From Chloroflexota bacterium (lineage in GTDB: Bacteria > Chloroflexota > Limnocylindria > P2-11E), in NCBI GenBank assembly GCA_005883775.1, contig VBEU01000076.1, positions 1,474 through 21,137 of the forward strand: a DNA stretch of 19,664 nucleotides, given 5' to 3'. The notes under the pieces were generated by a model that searched no databases, had not been told where the DNA came from, and saw only the letters and a list, made by a program, of their open reading frames with translations. This document shows positions 1 to 6,915 of this stretch, one piece after another (the stretch's first letter is position 1; every line of letters starts with the position of its first letter). A program made the translations under genes and the position numbers.

Positions 1-735
1 ACGACGCCGGAGGTCATCGTCCGAGAAACGCTGGCGTACGGCGCGGAGGTGTACCTGGGCGCGGGCTCGATCGCCGACGCCGGCGCGGTCGTCCGGCGCG
101 CGTGTGAGCGCTACGGCTGGTACGACGCGTCGACCCTGCGCGAACCCTATCGCATTGAAGGTAAGAAAACGATGGGGTTCGAGCTGGCGGAACAGCTCGG
201 ATGGCGCGTGCCAGACGTGATCGTGTACCCGACCGGCGGCGGCGTCGGCCTCATCGGCATGTGGAAGGCATTCGACGAGCTCCGAGCGATCGGCTGGCTC
301 GACGCGAAAAAGCCACGCTTCGTTGCCGCTCAGGCCGAGGGTTGTGCGCCGATCGTCAAGGCGTTCGCCGAGGGAGCCCACGAATCGGAGACCTGGCCCG
401 ATCCGCGGACCTTCGCCGCCGGCATCCGCGTGCCGAAGGCGCTCGGTGACTTCATCGTCCTCAAGGCGCTCCGCGACTCCGCCGGCATCGCCGTGGCTGT
501 CAGCGAGAGGGAGATCGAGACCGCCATGGAGGGCGCCGGCGGGGCGGAGGGGATGCTCATCTGTCCGGAGGGGGGAGCCGCGGTCGCCGCAGCGTCGAAG
601 CTGCGCCGCGAGGGATGGATCCGCGAGAACGAAGAGGTAGTGATCTTCAACACCGGCACCGGACTCAAATATCCGGAATTCCTTCAGGGCTCCGATGCGC
701 GCCACCTCGATGCGAACGAGCTTCCGGATGGATAG
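1..735 (+). CDS. thrC: Threonine synthase, 3' part (5' end outside window)
   Basis: This PLP enzyme converts O-phosphohomoserine to L-threonine in the cytoplasm, the last step of threonine synthesis. The reading frame is open from base 1 with no start, so the gene is cut by the window edge; 244 residues are visible. The visible part is the C-terminal half of a fold-type II PLP enzyme. The glycine-rich phosphate-binding loop YPTGGGVGLIGMWKAF lies at about residues 79-94. A C-terminal stretch, LICPEGGAAVAAASKL, followed by IFNTGTGLKYPE, is typical of ThrC. The N-terminal PLP lysine lies outside the window. The stop overlaps the start of the next gene by 8 bases. Other fold-type II enzymes such as threonine dehydratase are less likely because the C-terminal GTGLKYPE block fits ThrC best. 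Confidence 0.88.
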   Translation, partial: TTPEVIVRETLAYGAEVYLGAGSIADAGAVVRRACERYGWYDASTLREPYRIEGKKTMGFELAEQLGWRVPDVIVYPTGGGVGLIGMWKAFDELRAIGWLDAKKPRFVAAQAEGCAPIVKAFAEGAHESETWPDPRTFAAGIRVPKALGDFIVLKALRDSAGIAVAVSEREIETAMEGAGGAEGMLICPEGGAAVAAASKLRREGWIRENEEVVIFNTGTGLKYPEFLQGSDARHLDANELPDG

Positions 736-1219
736 GCGGCCGACCGCCGCGGTGGCGCCACGGCGGGGCGTCCTGGGCGGGGCCGTTCTCCTCGCGATCG
801 GCGGTGCCTTTCTCCTGCCGCCGTTCGGAGTGCCGAACGCGGGTGCCTACCTCTTCGTCGCGCTCGGCGTCGCGTTCGCAGCCGCTTGGTGGGTCGGCGC
901 GCGGCAGTACGTGTACCTGGTCCCGGCGTGCGTCCTCATCGGCTTCGGTCTTGGCCTCGTGATCCCCGCGCTGCTGAATCTTCCCGCCGACACGGCGGGC
1001 CCGGTATTCCTCGGAACGCTGGCCGCCGGCCTCGTCGCCGTTTCCCTTCTCGCACCCGCCCGGCGAGCGCCGCTCTTTCTTGCCGGGATCCTCGCGGTCG
1101 TCGCGACGGCGGATCTTTTCCTGCAGATCGACCTGGTCCCGCTCGGGCTCCAGCCGTACTTCGTCCCCGTCGTCCTGATCATCGTGGGCCTGTACCTCCT
1201 GGTGGAGCCCAAGGGGTAG
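728..1219 (+). CDS. Small polytopic membrane protein, unknown function
   Basis: I do not recognise a specific family. From ATG 728 the protein has 163 residues. A short basic N-terminus (MDRRPTAAVAPRRG) is followed by about six hydrophobic segments, near residues 14-33, 38-57, 62-84, 90-108, 113-130 and 138-158, so it is an integral membrane protein. Several turns are Gly/Pro-rich (LLPPFGVPNAGAY, IDLVPLG). It resembles small DUF-type membrane proteins of envelope-stress loci only in general topology. An upstream in-frame ATG at 695 is possible. I chose 728 because it gives a normal positive-inside N-terminus and an 8-base overlap with thrC, which suggests translational coupling. No role in threonine synthesis can be inferred from position alone. 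Confidence 0.72.
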   Translation: MDRRPTAAVAPRRGVLGGAVLLAIGGAFLLPPFGVPNAGAYLFVALGVAFAAAWWVGARQYVYLVPACVLIGFGLGLVIPALLNLPADTAGPVFLGTLAAGLVAVSLLAPARRAPLFLAGILAVVATADLFLQIDLVPLGLQPYFVPVVLIIVGLYLLVEPKG

Positions 1220-1242
1220 GGTCCAGACCGGTAGTGGCGGCA

Positions 1243-1248
1243 TAGCAT
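1243..1248 (+). promoter_or_regulatory. Candidate -10 element for the CBS gene (leaderless)
   Basis: TAGCAT matches the TANNNT -10 consensus and sits 6 bases before the GTG start at 1255. Transcription would begin at or next to the start codon. No good -35 hexamer and no Shine-Dalgarno sequence are seen in the 35-base gap after the preceding gene. Confidence 0.4.
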
Positions 1249-1254
1249 CCACGT

Positions 1255-2634
1255 GTGACCATCGCGCCGAACATCCTTGGGCTTGTCGGCCATACGCCCC
1301 TCGTTCGCCTTTCCCGCATCGGCAGGGGGCTGCGCCCGGCGATCGTCGCGAAGCTCGAGCACTTGAATCCGGGCGGTTCCGTCAAGGACCGCATCGGCCT
1401 GCTCATGATCGAGGACGCCGAGCGGCGGGGTCTCCTGCGACCCGGCGGAACGATCGTCGAGCCGACGAGCGGAAACACCGGCGTCGGTCTCGCGATGGCC
1501 GCTGCGATCAAGGGGTACAGGGTCATCTGCACGATGGCCGACAAGCAGAGCCAGGAGAAGCGCGATCTTCTGCGCGCGTATGGCGCCGAGGTCGTCGTGT
1601 GCCCGAGCGCGGTGCCGCCTGAATCTCCCGAGTCCTATTACAAGGTTGCGGATCGTCTCACGCGCGACATCCCGGGGGCGTTTCAGCCGAACCAGTACTA
1701 CAACGCGATGAACCCGGAGGCCCACTACCGGACCACCGGCCCTGAGATATGGGAACAAACCGAGGGCCGGATCACGCATCTCGTAGCTGGGGTCGGCACC
1801 GGGGGCACCGTGACCGGAGCCGGCCGGTATCTCAAGGAGCGAAAGAAGAACCTGGTCATCGTGGGCGCGGATCCCGAGGGATCGCTCTACACGGGCGACA
1901 TCCATCCCTACAAGACCGAGGGCATCGGGGAGGACTTCTATCCGGGAACGTTCGATCCGGCGATGATCGATCGATGGGTGCGCGTGTCCGATCGGGATTC
2001 CTTTCTCACCGCGCGTCGTCTCACCCGCGAGGAAGGGATCCTCGTCGGTGGCTCGTCGGGGACAGCCCTGTTCGCCGCGCTCGAGGTCGCGAAGGACCTG
2101 GACGAGAACGCGTTGGTGCTCGTCCTCTTCGCGGACTCCGGCCGCAACTACCTATCGAAGATCTTCAACGACGAGTGGATGCGTCAGAACGGATTCCTCG
2201 GTGGCCTTGTCCCGGCGAACGTCGGCGACGTCATGAAGGACCGCGGCGGCACTCCGGAGCTCATCGTCGTCGCCAAGACCGAGACCGTCCGCCGCGCGAT
2301 CGACACGATGCAGCGCTACGGGATCTCCCAGATACCGGTGACCGCGAACGGCGCGGCTGGTGCCGTGTCCGACATCGTCGGAAGCGTGTCGGAGAAGACG
2401 ATGCTCGATCGAGTGTTCCGCGAGCCTGCGCTCGTCGACGAACGCGTCGAGCGGGTGATGGATCCGCCGTTCCCGGTGGTGCAGGCGAGCGACGACATCG
2501 AGCGCCTGTACCAGGAGCTTTCGGGTGGCGCCCCAGCCTTGCTCGCCGCGCGGGACAACCGTCCGGTGTCGGTCATAACGAAGGCCGATCTTTTGGAATT
2601 CGTCGCGCACCAGCGAAAGGTCGCGCCCCGCTAG
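1255..2634 (+). CDS. cbs: Cystathionine beta-synthase with C-terminal CBS-domain pair
   Basis: This PLP enzyme joins L-serine (or O-acetylserine) and homocysteine to make cystathionine; close relatives are cysteine synthases. It has 459 residues. The catalytic domain covers about 1-315, with the PLP lysine in GGSVKDR (K44), the substrate loop TSGNTG (71-76) and the phosphate-binding loop GVGTGGT near 180. A pair of CBS domains follows at about 322-455, including VGDVMKDRGG and VERVMDPPFPVV. In this family such pairs bind adenosyl ligands and regulate activity. Length and architecture fit CBS better than CysK, which lacks the C-terminal pair. The GTG start at 1255 is chosen because the typical N-terminus NILGLVGHTPLVRL follows directly. 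A cystathionine gamma-synthase/lyase gene lies about 1 kb downstream, so the two may form a transsulfuration module. The stop shares the palindrome CTAG with the stop of the convergent gene. Confidence 0.9.
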   Translation: MTIAPNILGLVGHTPLVRLSRIGRGLRPAIVAKLEHLNPGGSVKDRIGLLMIEDAERRGLLRPGGTIVEPTSGNTGVGLAMAAAIKGYRVICTMADKQSQEKRDLLRAYGAEVVVCPSAVPPESPESYYKVADRLTRDIPGAFQPNQYYNAMNPEAHYRTTGPEIWEQTEGRITHLVAGVGTGGTVTGAGRYLKERKKNLVIVGADPEGSLYTGDIHPYKTEGIGEDFYPGTFDPAMIDRWVRVSDRDSFLTARRLTREEGILVGGSSGTALFAALEVAKDLDENALVLVLFADSGRNYLSKIFNDEWMRQNGFLGGLVPANVGDVMKDRGGTPELIVVAKTETVRRAIDTMQRYGISQIPVTANGAAGAVSDIVGSVSEKTMLDRVFREPALVDERVERVMDPPFPVVQASDDIERLYQELSGGAPALLAARDNRPVSVITKADLLEFVAHQRKVAPR

Positions 2635-2897
2635 CGTTCCCTCTTCTTGGAGTCTCCCTCGGCCCTCGCGCGCTCGCGCATCCCGCGCACGAGAATTTCG
2701 AGGTCGCCGATGGACACGCCCCCGGTCGCTTTCCAATCGTGTCCGTCTGCGCGCACGTCGGACGGGCAATACGCCCACGTCTTGTCGTAGATCGTGAGGT
2801 GGTCAACGAGGGCGCCGTTCATCTGAAGGTGCGCCGGCGCCATGCAGATGAATGCGACTCTCGGACCCGCCGTCCCCATGCCAAGTATTTGCATCAT
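2631..2897 (-). CDS. Small conserved-looking protein with possible Cys/His metal site
   Basis: I cannot name the family. The protein has 88 residues and is soluble, with no signal peptide. Visible features are C18 and H23 (FICMAPAHLQ), the segment LTIYDKTWAYCPSD with C44, and GHDWKATGGV with H53. The two Cys and two His are spaced as a small metal or zinc site could be, which is inference. The C-terminus is highly charged and helical (RGMRERARAEGDSKKRER). Codon use is strongly coding on this strand (GC-rich third positions), so I regard it as a real gene. Alternative starts are Met2 or Met7. The gene runs convergently into the CBS gene, with overlapping stop codons, and is divergent from the LuxR-type gene. 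A perfect inverted repeat covers its start codon. Confidence 0.65.
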   Translation of the reverse strand: MMQILGMGTAGPRVAFICMAPAHLQMNGALVDHLTIYDKTWAYCPSDVRADGHDWKATGGVSIGDLEILVRGMRERARAEGDSKKRER

Positions 2898-2910
2898 GAC
2901 GGTGCGTCAT
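2896..2910. promoter_or_regulatory. Perfect inverted repeat ATGACG-GTG-CGTCAT at the start of the 88-residue gene
   Basis: Six-base perfect arms with a three-base centre lie in the divergent region between the small - strand gene and the LuxR-type gene. One arm includes the - strand start codon. This is operator-like, or an RNA hairpin at the translation start. The neighbouring HTH protein is an obvious candidate binder, by inference only. Confidence 0.4.
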
Positions 2911-2961
2911 CTCAAGTGCCGGTTTGACCAATACCCGTGACGTAACCGGAGGAGTAGTGGC

Positions 2962-2981
2962 CGAAAGTGCATATACTTTCG
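2962..2981 (+). promoter_or_regulatory. Inverted repeat overlapping a TATACT -10 box of the LuxR-type gene
   Basis: CGAAAGT (2962-2968) and ACTTTCG (2975-2981) are perfect 7-base arms around a 6-base centre. The hexamer TATACT (2972-2977) lies inside and is 7 bases before the GTG at 2985. The layout fits an autoregulatory operator over the promoter of a leaderless gene. If instead the upstream GTG (2967) is used, the repeat would be an RNA hairpin enclosing the start. Confidence 0.4.
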
Positions 2982-3575
2982 TTCGTGCCGATCCAGCGCC
3001 CGCTCACGCCCCGGCAGCACGTCATTTTGAGAAGCGTTGCGCGCGGGAAGACCAACAAAGACATCGCCGCGGAGCTCGGGATCTCGGAGCAGGGCGTCAA
3101 GGTTCACATCTCGCGTCTCCTCGAGCGTTATGGCGCCGAGAACCGCGTGGAGCTGGTGAGCGTCACAAAGGCTTGGGCGCAGGCGGACCAGCCCGCCTAC
3201 CGGGAGTTAGCAAACGACATCGCCGGGATCCAGGACGGTCTCCACAAGACATATCGGGACATCGGCGCGCTCAGTAAGGGTCATGGCGCGAACGGTCACT
3301 CTGGCCCGGTGAGCTCGCGATCCGAGACGAACGGTCACACACCCGTGATCGGGACCGACCTCGTCGCCGAAGTGCGGTCCCTTCGCGAGGTCCTCGGGGA
3401 GATCAACGTCGCCCTGAAGCTTGCCCGCGAGCTGCCCGCGGACGCGGATATCGGTCCGCTCGTGGACGCGATTCGCATCCGCGTGGGCGCCGCCCTCGAC
3501 CAGAGCTCCAGGCTGGATGCTCTCGTCACCCGCGAGCCCTCTCGAGACCAGCGGCTGGATCAGAGCGCGATCTAG
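2967..3575 (+). CDS. LuxR-type HTH DNA-binding protein with N-terminal HTH
   Basis: This is a likely transcription regulator of 202 residues. A GerE/LuxR helix-turn-helix lies near residues 12-66: LTPRQHVILRSVARGKTNKD, then AAELGISEQGVKVHISRLLE. The usual order is reversed, because there is no receiver or ligand domain before the HTH. Instead a Gly/Asn/Ser-rich linker (about 105-130, with two NGH motifs) leads to a C-terminal helical region with heptad-like leucines (DLVAEVRSLREVLGEINVAL, about 131-190) that may dimerise. The start is uncertain. GTG 2967 has GGAGGAG (2948-2954) 12 bases upstream. GTG 2985 begins MPIQRPLTPRQ and lies 7 bases after a TATACT box, which fits a leaderless transcript. 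The gene is divergent from the 88-residue gene, and the short shared region carries two inverted repeats. The signal it senses cannot be told. Confidence 0.82.
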   Translation: MHILSFVPIQRPLTPRQHVILRSVARGKTNKDIAAELGISEQGVKVHISRLLERYGAENRVELVSVTKAWAQADQPAYRELANDIAGIQDGLHKTYRDIGALSKGHGANGHSGPVSSRSETNGHTPVIGTDLVAEVRSLREVLGEINVALKLARELPADADIGPLVDAIRIRVGAALDQSSRLDALVTREPSRDQRLDQSAI

Positions 3576-3613
3576 GGCCTGCAAGTCAGGAGCGGGTCGC
3601 GCGAGCGTCTCGG

Positions 3614-3619
3614 CATACT
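3614..3619 (+). promoter_or_regulatory. Candidate -10 element for the cystathionine gamma-synthase/lyase gene
   Basis: CATACT differs by one base from the TATACT box seen before the LuxR-type gene and lies 9 bases before GTG 3629. There is no Shine-Dalgarno sequence and no convincing -35 hexamer. This is a weak call, supported mainly by the repeated arrangement in this window. Confidence 0.28.
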
Positions 3620-3628
3620 GGCAATGAC

Positions 3629-4777
3629 GTGAAAGAAACGCCACGTAAGCCCGGATTCGAAACGCTCGCCATCCACGCCGGGCAGGACCCCGAAGCCGCC
3701 ACCGGTGCGGTCGTCGTCCCCATCTTCCAGACCTCGACGTTCGCGCAGGAAGCCGTGGGAAAGAACAAGGGTTATGAGTACGCCCGCACGGGGAATCCCA
3801 CGCGAACGGCACTCGAGACCTGCCTCGCCGCGCTCGAAGGCGGCGGGTGGGGCCTCGCGTTCGCGTCCGGGATGGCCGCGACCGATGCGATCGCACATCT
3901 CCTTTCGGAGGGCGATCACGTCGTCATTAGCGATGATGTGTACGGCGGCACGTATCGCCTATTCGCGAAGCTCTTCGATCGGTTGGGGGTCTCGTTGACC
4001 GCGGTCGACATGCGCAAACCGGAGGCCGCGCGGCGCGCGATGCGACCGCGAACCAAGCTCGTGTGGATAGAGTCGCCGTCGAATCCGCTTCTGAAGGTCG
4101 TCGACATCGCGGCACTCGCCGAGATCGCGCGCAACGGCAAGGCCCTTGCGGTCGTCGATAACACGTTCGCGAGCCCGTATCTGCAGCAGCCGCTCCGCCT
4201 GGGCGCCGATTTAGTGCTGCATTCGACGACGAAGTACCTCGGCGGACATTCCGACGTCGTCGGCGGAGGCCTGGCCGGCAACGACGAGGACTTGCACGAG
4301 AGGATCGCCTTCATTCAGAACGCGGCCGGCGGCGTGCCCGGACCATTCGATGCGTGGCTGGTGCTGCGCGGCGCAAAGACGCTGGCGGTGCGGATGGAAC
4401 GGCACTCGGCCAACGCGCAGGCGGTCGCCGAGTGGCTCTCGGAGAACCCGAAGGTCACGAGTGTCAACTACCCCGGTCTCGTGACGCACCCGCAGCACGC
4501 CCTCGCCCGCCGGCAGATGCGCGCCTTCGGCGGGATGCTCTCCTTCGAGCTGCGCGGGGGCGAGGTAGCGGCGAAGCGGATGGCGGCTCGGACCAAGATC
4601 TTCGCGCTGGCCGAGTCGCTCGGCGGGGTCGAATCGCTGATCGAGATCCCCCTTGCCATGACCCACGGCTCCGTCCGTGGCACGAAGCTCGCGCCGCCGG
4701 CCGGTCTCGTTCGGCTCTCGGTGGGCATCGAGACGGTCGACGATCTCATCGGAGATCTCGGGCAAGCGATCGGCTAG
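3629..4777 (+). CDS. metB: Cystathionine gamma-synthase / gamma-lyase (Cys/Met PLP family)
   Basis: This cytoplasmic fold-type I PLP enzyme acts in transsulfuration. It either makes cystathionine from an activated homoserine and cysteine, or cleaves cystathionine to cysteine. It has 382 residues, the normal length. Family motifs run in order: the N-terminus FETLAIHAGQ, then YEYARTGNPTR (49-59), FASGMAATDA, VDNTFASPYLQQPL (176-189), the PLP lysine in HSTTKYLGGHSD (K202) and the C-terminal block LVRLSVGIE. Sequence alone does not separate synthase from lyase or from methionine gamma-lyase. A nearby CBS gene favours reverse transsulfuration (lyase), which is inference. The GTG start at 3629 fits the typical N-terminus. 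The stop overlaps the next gene's GTG by one base (TAGTG). Confidence 0.88.
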   Translation: MKETPRKPGFETLAIHAGQDPEAATGAVVVPIFQTSTFAQEAVGKNKGYEYARTGNPTRTALETCLAALEGGGWGLAFASGMAATDAIAHLLSEGDHVVISDDVYGGTYRLFAKLFDRLGVSLTAVDMRKPEAARRAMRPRTKLVWIESPSNPLLKVVDIAALAEIARNGKALAVVDNTFASPYLQQPLRLGADLVLHSTTKYLGGHSDVVGGGLAGNDEDLHERIAFIQNAAGGVPGPFDAWLVLRGAKTLAVRMERHSANAQAVAEWLSENPKVTSVNYPGLVTHPQHALARRQMRAFGGMLSFELRGGEVAAKRMAARTKIFALAESLGGVESLIEIPLAMTHGSVRGTKLAPPAGLVRLSVGIETVDDLIGDLGQAIG

Positions 4778-5292
4778 TGCCGCTGCCCCTTGCGACCGAA
4801 CGGCTCGCCATCCGTCCGTACCGCGACGACGATGCCACCGCGCTGCACGAGGTGTTCGGTTCGGCCGAAGTGATGAAGTGGACGCCGAGTCCGCCATCGA
4901 AGAACGTGGCCGAGACCGCAGAGCGTCTTGCGCGCACGATCGCCTTCACGGCGCGTCAGCCTCCGGGCTTCGGCCTGTGGGCTCTCGAGCTGAAAGAATC
5001 GGGCGAGTTTCTCGGGCAGGTCGGGCTCTTTCCGGTCGAGGGAAAAGGTCCGGACGTCGAGGTCGCGTACGAGCTCGCGCCGCGGGTGTGGGGTCACGGT
5101 TACGCGACGGAGGCCGCTCGCGCGCTCATCGACTACGGCTTCGACGAGATGCGCCTGCGACGGATCGTGGCGCTCATCCTTCCGGCGAACACGCGCTCGC
5201 GGAACGTGGCTTCCAAGTGCTCCATGACCCTCGAGGGTCCGGGTCGCTTTTACGGCCTCGACCTCGTCGTGTACGCGCGGGAGGCACCCTAG
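4777..5292 (+). CDS. GNAT family N-acetyltransferase (RimJ/RimL type)
   Basis: This is an acetyl-CoA dependent N-acetyltransferase of 171 residues. The N-terminus LATERLAIRPYRDDDATALH is typical of the RimJ/RimL-like GNAT subgroup. The acetyl-CoA binding strand-helix region includes VEVAYELAPRVWGHGYATEA (about 90-109), which matches the family pattern of a V-shaped strand followed by a Gly-rich loop. The end (NTRSRNVASKC, RFYGLDLVVYAR) also fits. Possible substrates are a protein N-terminus, an amino acid or a small amine, and nothing here decides between them. The GTG start overlaps the stop of the preceding PLP enzyme gene by one base, so the two are probably translated from one mRNA. The stop codon is part of the -10-like hexamer of ccdA. 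Confidence 0.83.
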   Translation: MPLPLATERLAIRPYRDDDATALHEVFGSAEVMKWTPSPPSKNVAETAERLARTIAFTARQPPGFGLWALELKESGEFLGQVGLFPVEGKGPDVEVAYELAPRVWGHGYATEAARALIDYGFDEMRLRRIVALILPANTRSRNVASKCSMTLEGPGRFYGLDLVVYAREAP

Positions 5293-5303
5293 GCTGACCC
5301 TAG
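5286..5303 (+). promoter_or_regulatory. Candidate -10 (TAGGCT) within a direct repeat before ccdA
   Basis: TAGGCT at 5290-5295 is 7 bases before the GTG start of ccdA. Two copies of ACCCTAG (5286-5292 and 5297-5303) are spaced 11 bases apart, one helical turn, and flank the site. The gap to the preceding gene is only 10 bases, so a promoter here would overlap the end of the acetyltransferase gene. Confidence 0.33.
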
Positions 5304-5992
5304 TGAACGTCGCGATCGCCTTCGGTGCCGGGATCCTCTCGTTTCTCTCCCCCTGCGTGCTTCCGCTCGTTCCGGCCTTCCTCGTCGACATGGCCGGTGA
5401 AGCCGCGCTCAGCGGCACTCAGCGCGCGCGCGCGCTCGTTCACGCGTTCGCGTTCGTGCTCGGGTTTTCGACCGTGTTCACTCTCCTCTGGATCGGCGTC
5501 GCTCTCGTCGGTTCCTTCGCCGGCGAGATGGTGTCGTGGCTTCAAAAGATCGGCGGCCTGCTGCTGGTCGTACTCGGCATGCAGATGCTCGGGCTCATAC
5601 GCATCCCCTTCCTCGCGCGCGAGCTCGACCTCCGTCTCGAGGGGCGCACCACCGGGCTGCCCCGCAGCTTTCTCATCGGGCTTGCCTTCGGCGTCGGCTT
5701 CACGCCGTGCGTCGGACCGTATCTCGGGGCGATCCTGACGCTGCTTCTCGGCGAGGACCTCGGGGCTGGTGCTGTCCTCCTGGTCGCCTACACGCTGGGG
5801 CTCGGCGTCCCCTTCCTGCTGCTCGCCGGCGGACTGGGCGGCGCGCAGCGCGTGGCCCGCTGGCTCGCCGCGCACATACGCGTGGTGAATCTGGCCGGGG
5901 GTACGCTCGTGATAGCGATGGGACTGGTTCTTGTATCAGGGCAATTCGCGCGGCTGCCTCAGCTCTTCAACTTCCTGCCGCTCCTCGGATGA
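5303..5992 (+). CDS. ccdA: CcdA-type thiol-disulfide transmembrane transporter
   Basis: This integral membrane protein of the DsbD/CcdA family passes electrons from cytoplasmic thioredoxin to extracytoplasmic thiol proteins, as in cytochrome c maturation. It has 229 residues and six predicted membrane segments. The two redox cysteines sit in the expected Pro-rich motifs: SPCVLP (C18) in segment 1 and TPCVGP (C136) in segment 4. The symmetric positions in the two halves are the family hallmark. The GTG start at 5303 gives the usual short N-terminus MNVAIAFGAGILSFLSPC. The stop overlaps the ATG of the thioredoxin-like gene (ATGA), so transporter and partner are coupled. I see no cytochrome c biogenesis genes in this window. 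Confidence 0.9.
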   Translation: MNVAIAFGAGILSFLSPCVLPLVPAFLVDMAGEAALSGTQRARALVHAFAFVLGFSTVFTLLWIGVALVGSFAGEMVSWLQKIGGLLLVVLGMQMLGLIRIPFLARELDLRLEGRTTGLPRSFLIGLAFGVGFTPCVGPYLGAILTLLLGEDLGAGAVLLVAYTLGLGVPFLLLAGGLGGAQRVARWLAAHIRVVNLAGGTLVIAMGLVLVSGQFARLPQLFNFLPLLG

Positions 5993-6591
5993 CCGTGGCG
6001 ACTGCGCCGGAACCCGAGCGCGAGCCGACCGCGCTCCCGCGATGGATCGCCGCGATCATCATCGGAGCGATCGCGCTCGCCTCTCTCGCCGCGCTCCTCT
6101 GGCCACTCCTGAACAAGCCCGCGACCGTGACCGACGCGGGCGTCATCCGCGCGCAGATCGAGGCGGACGGCGCGGCCGGCCGGATCGGAGCGCCTGCCCC
6201 TGACTTCGAGTGGACGAGCCTCGACGGCCAGACCCTCCGACTCTCCACATACCGCGGCAAGGTCGTTGTCGTGAACTTTTGGGCGACGTGGTGCCCGCCC
6301 TGTCGCGAGGAGATGCCCGCCCTGCAGCGCGTGGCCGCGAGCGAGCCCGACGTCGTCGTTCTCGAGGTCGACCTCATGGAACCAGGCGACAAGGCGCGCT
6401 CTTTCCTGGACTCGCTCGGGCTCGATCGCTTGCAGCCGGTCCTCGACGGCGACGGCGCTACCACGCGGCGTTTCGGCGTGCTCAGCCTCCCGAGCACATT
6501 CTTTGTCGACAAGACCGGCGTCATCCGCCACCTCGAGCTCACCGCGATGAGCGAGGCGCAGATCCGGACGGGGATACAAAAGGCGCGCTGA
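5989..6591 (+). CDS. resA: Membrane-anchored ResA/TlpA-type thioredoxin-like protein
   Basis: This is an extracytoplasmic thiol-disulfide oxidoreductase of 200 residues. One N-terminal membrane anchor (about 19-41, WIAAIIIGAIALASLAALLW) is followed by a linker and a TlpA-like thioredoxin domain from about residue 66 (GAPAPDFEWTSLDGQTLRLS). The active site is WCPPC (W101, C102, C105). The cis-proline loop is seen in LSLPSTFFVDKTG. Family members reduce apocytochrome c or other exported proteins using electrons from CcdA. The ATG at 5989 overlaps the ccdA stop (ATGA), which supports a two-protein redox module. Substrate cannot be told. Confidence 0.9.
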   Translation: MTVATAPEPEREPTALPRWIAAIIIGAIALASLAALLWPLLNKPATVTDAGVIRAQIEADGAAGRIGAPAPDFEWTSLDGQTLRLSTYRGKVVVVNFWATWCPPCREEMPALQRVAASEPDVVVLEVDLMEPGDKARSFLDSLGLDRLQPVLDGDGATTRRFGVLSLPSTFFVDKTGVIRHLELTAMSEAQIRTGIQKAR

Positions 6592-6688
6592 GTGTCTCGA
6601 GGGGCACAGACCGTTCATGTCGTGGGTGATCGTTCGGTTCGCGCCTCTGGAGCAGGCTCCGCTCATGACCTGGGAGGAGGACACATTC

Positions 6689-6865
6689 GTGGAACGCTTA
6701 CGTCACCTCTTCCGTCCACGCCAGAGCCCTCGGCCAGACGGCGATGCGCAGCGCCGGCGCAGCAACCGGATGCGGTACTTCCTCACTGTGTTCGGCTCGC
6801 AGCACTGGGCCGAGCGCGTCGACGGCCGTCGCGTCCCGGCGCGTCGCGGCAACATCGCGCTCTAG
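6689..6865 (+). CDS. Small basic hypothetical protein (58 residues)
   Basis: I do not recognise this protein. The case for a gene is the very strong Shine-Dalgarno sequence GGGAGGAGG at 6672-6680, 8 bases before GTG 6689, and an uninterrupted frame to the TAG at 6865. The product is rich in arginine (RRRSNRMRYF) with a C-terminal aromatic patch (LTVFGSQHWAERVDGRRV). It has no membrane segment and no clear motif. A longer frame from ATG 6617 exists but lacks a comparable ribosome binding site. The gene lies between resA and the ACT-domain gene on the same strand, and the 97 bases before it hold nothing else I can identify. Confidence 0.45.
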   Translation: MERLRHLFRPRQSPRPDGDAQRRRSNRMRYFLTVFGSQHWAERVDGRRVPARRGNIAL

Positions 6866-6875
6866 AGCCGACACC

Positions 6876-6881
6876 TAGAAT
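6876..6881 (+). promoter_or_regulatory. Candidate -10 element for the ACT-domain gene
   Basis: TAGAAT is one base from the TATAAT consensus and lies 34 bases before ATG 6916. It would give a leader of about 28 bases carrying the GGGGAGGG ribosome binding site. No clear -35 hexamer is seen at the right spacing. Confidence 0.35.
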
Positions 6882-6915
6882 CGCCCTCGCCGAAAACGAT
6901 CGGGGAGGGAACGAC

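Noticed and set aside
847..1905. Long open frame on the - strand (352 codons) opposite the membrane-protein and CBS genes
   Set aside because: It is Arg/Asp/His-rich with low-complexity composition and no motif, and lies opposite two well supported genes. In GC-rich DNA such antisense frames are expected.
2924..2929. TTGACC as a -35 box for the LuxR-type gene
   Set aside because: The nearest good -10 (TATACT, 2972) is 42 bases away, far from the 16-18 base spacing.
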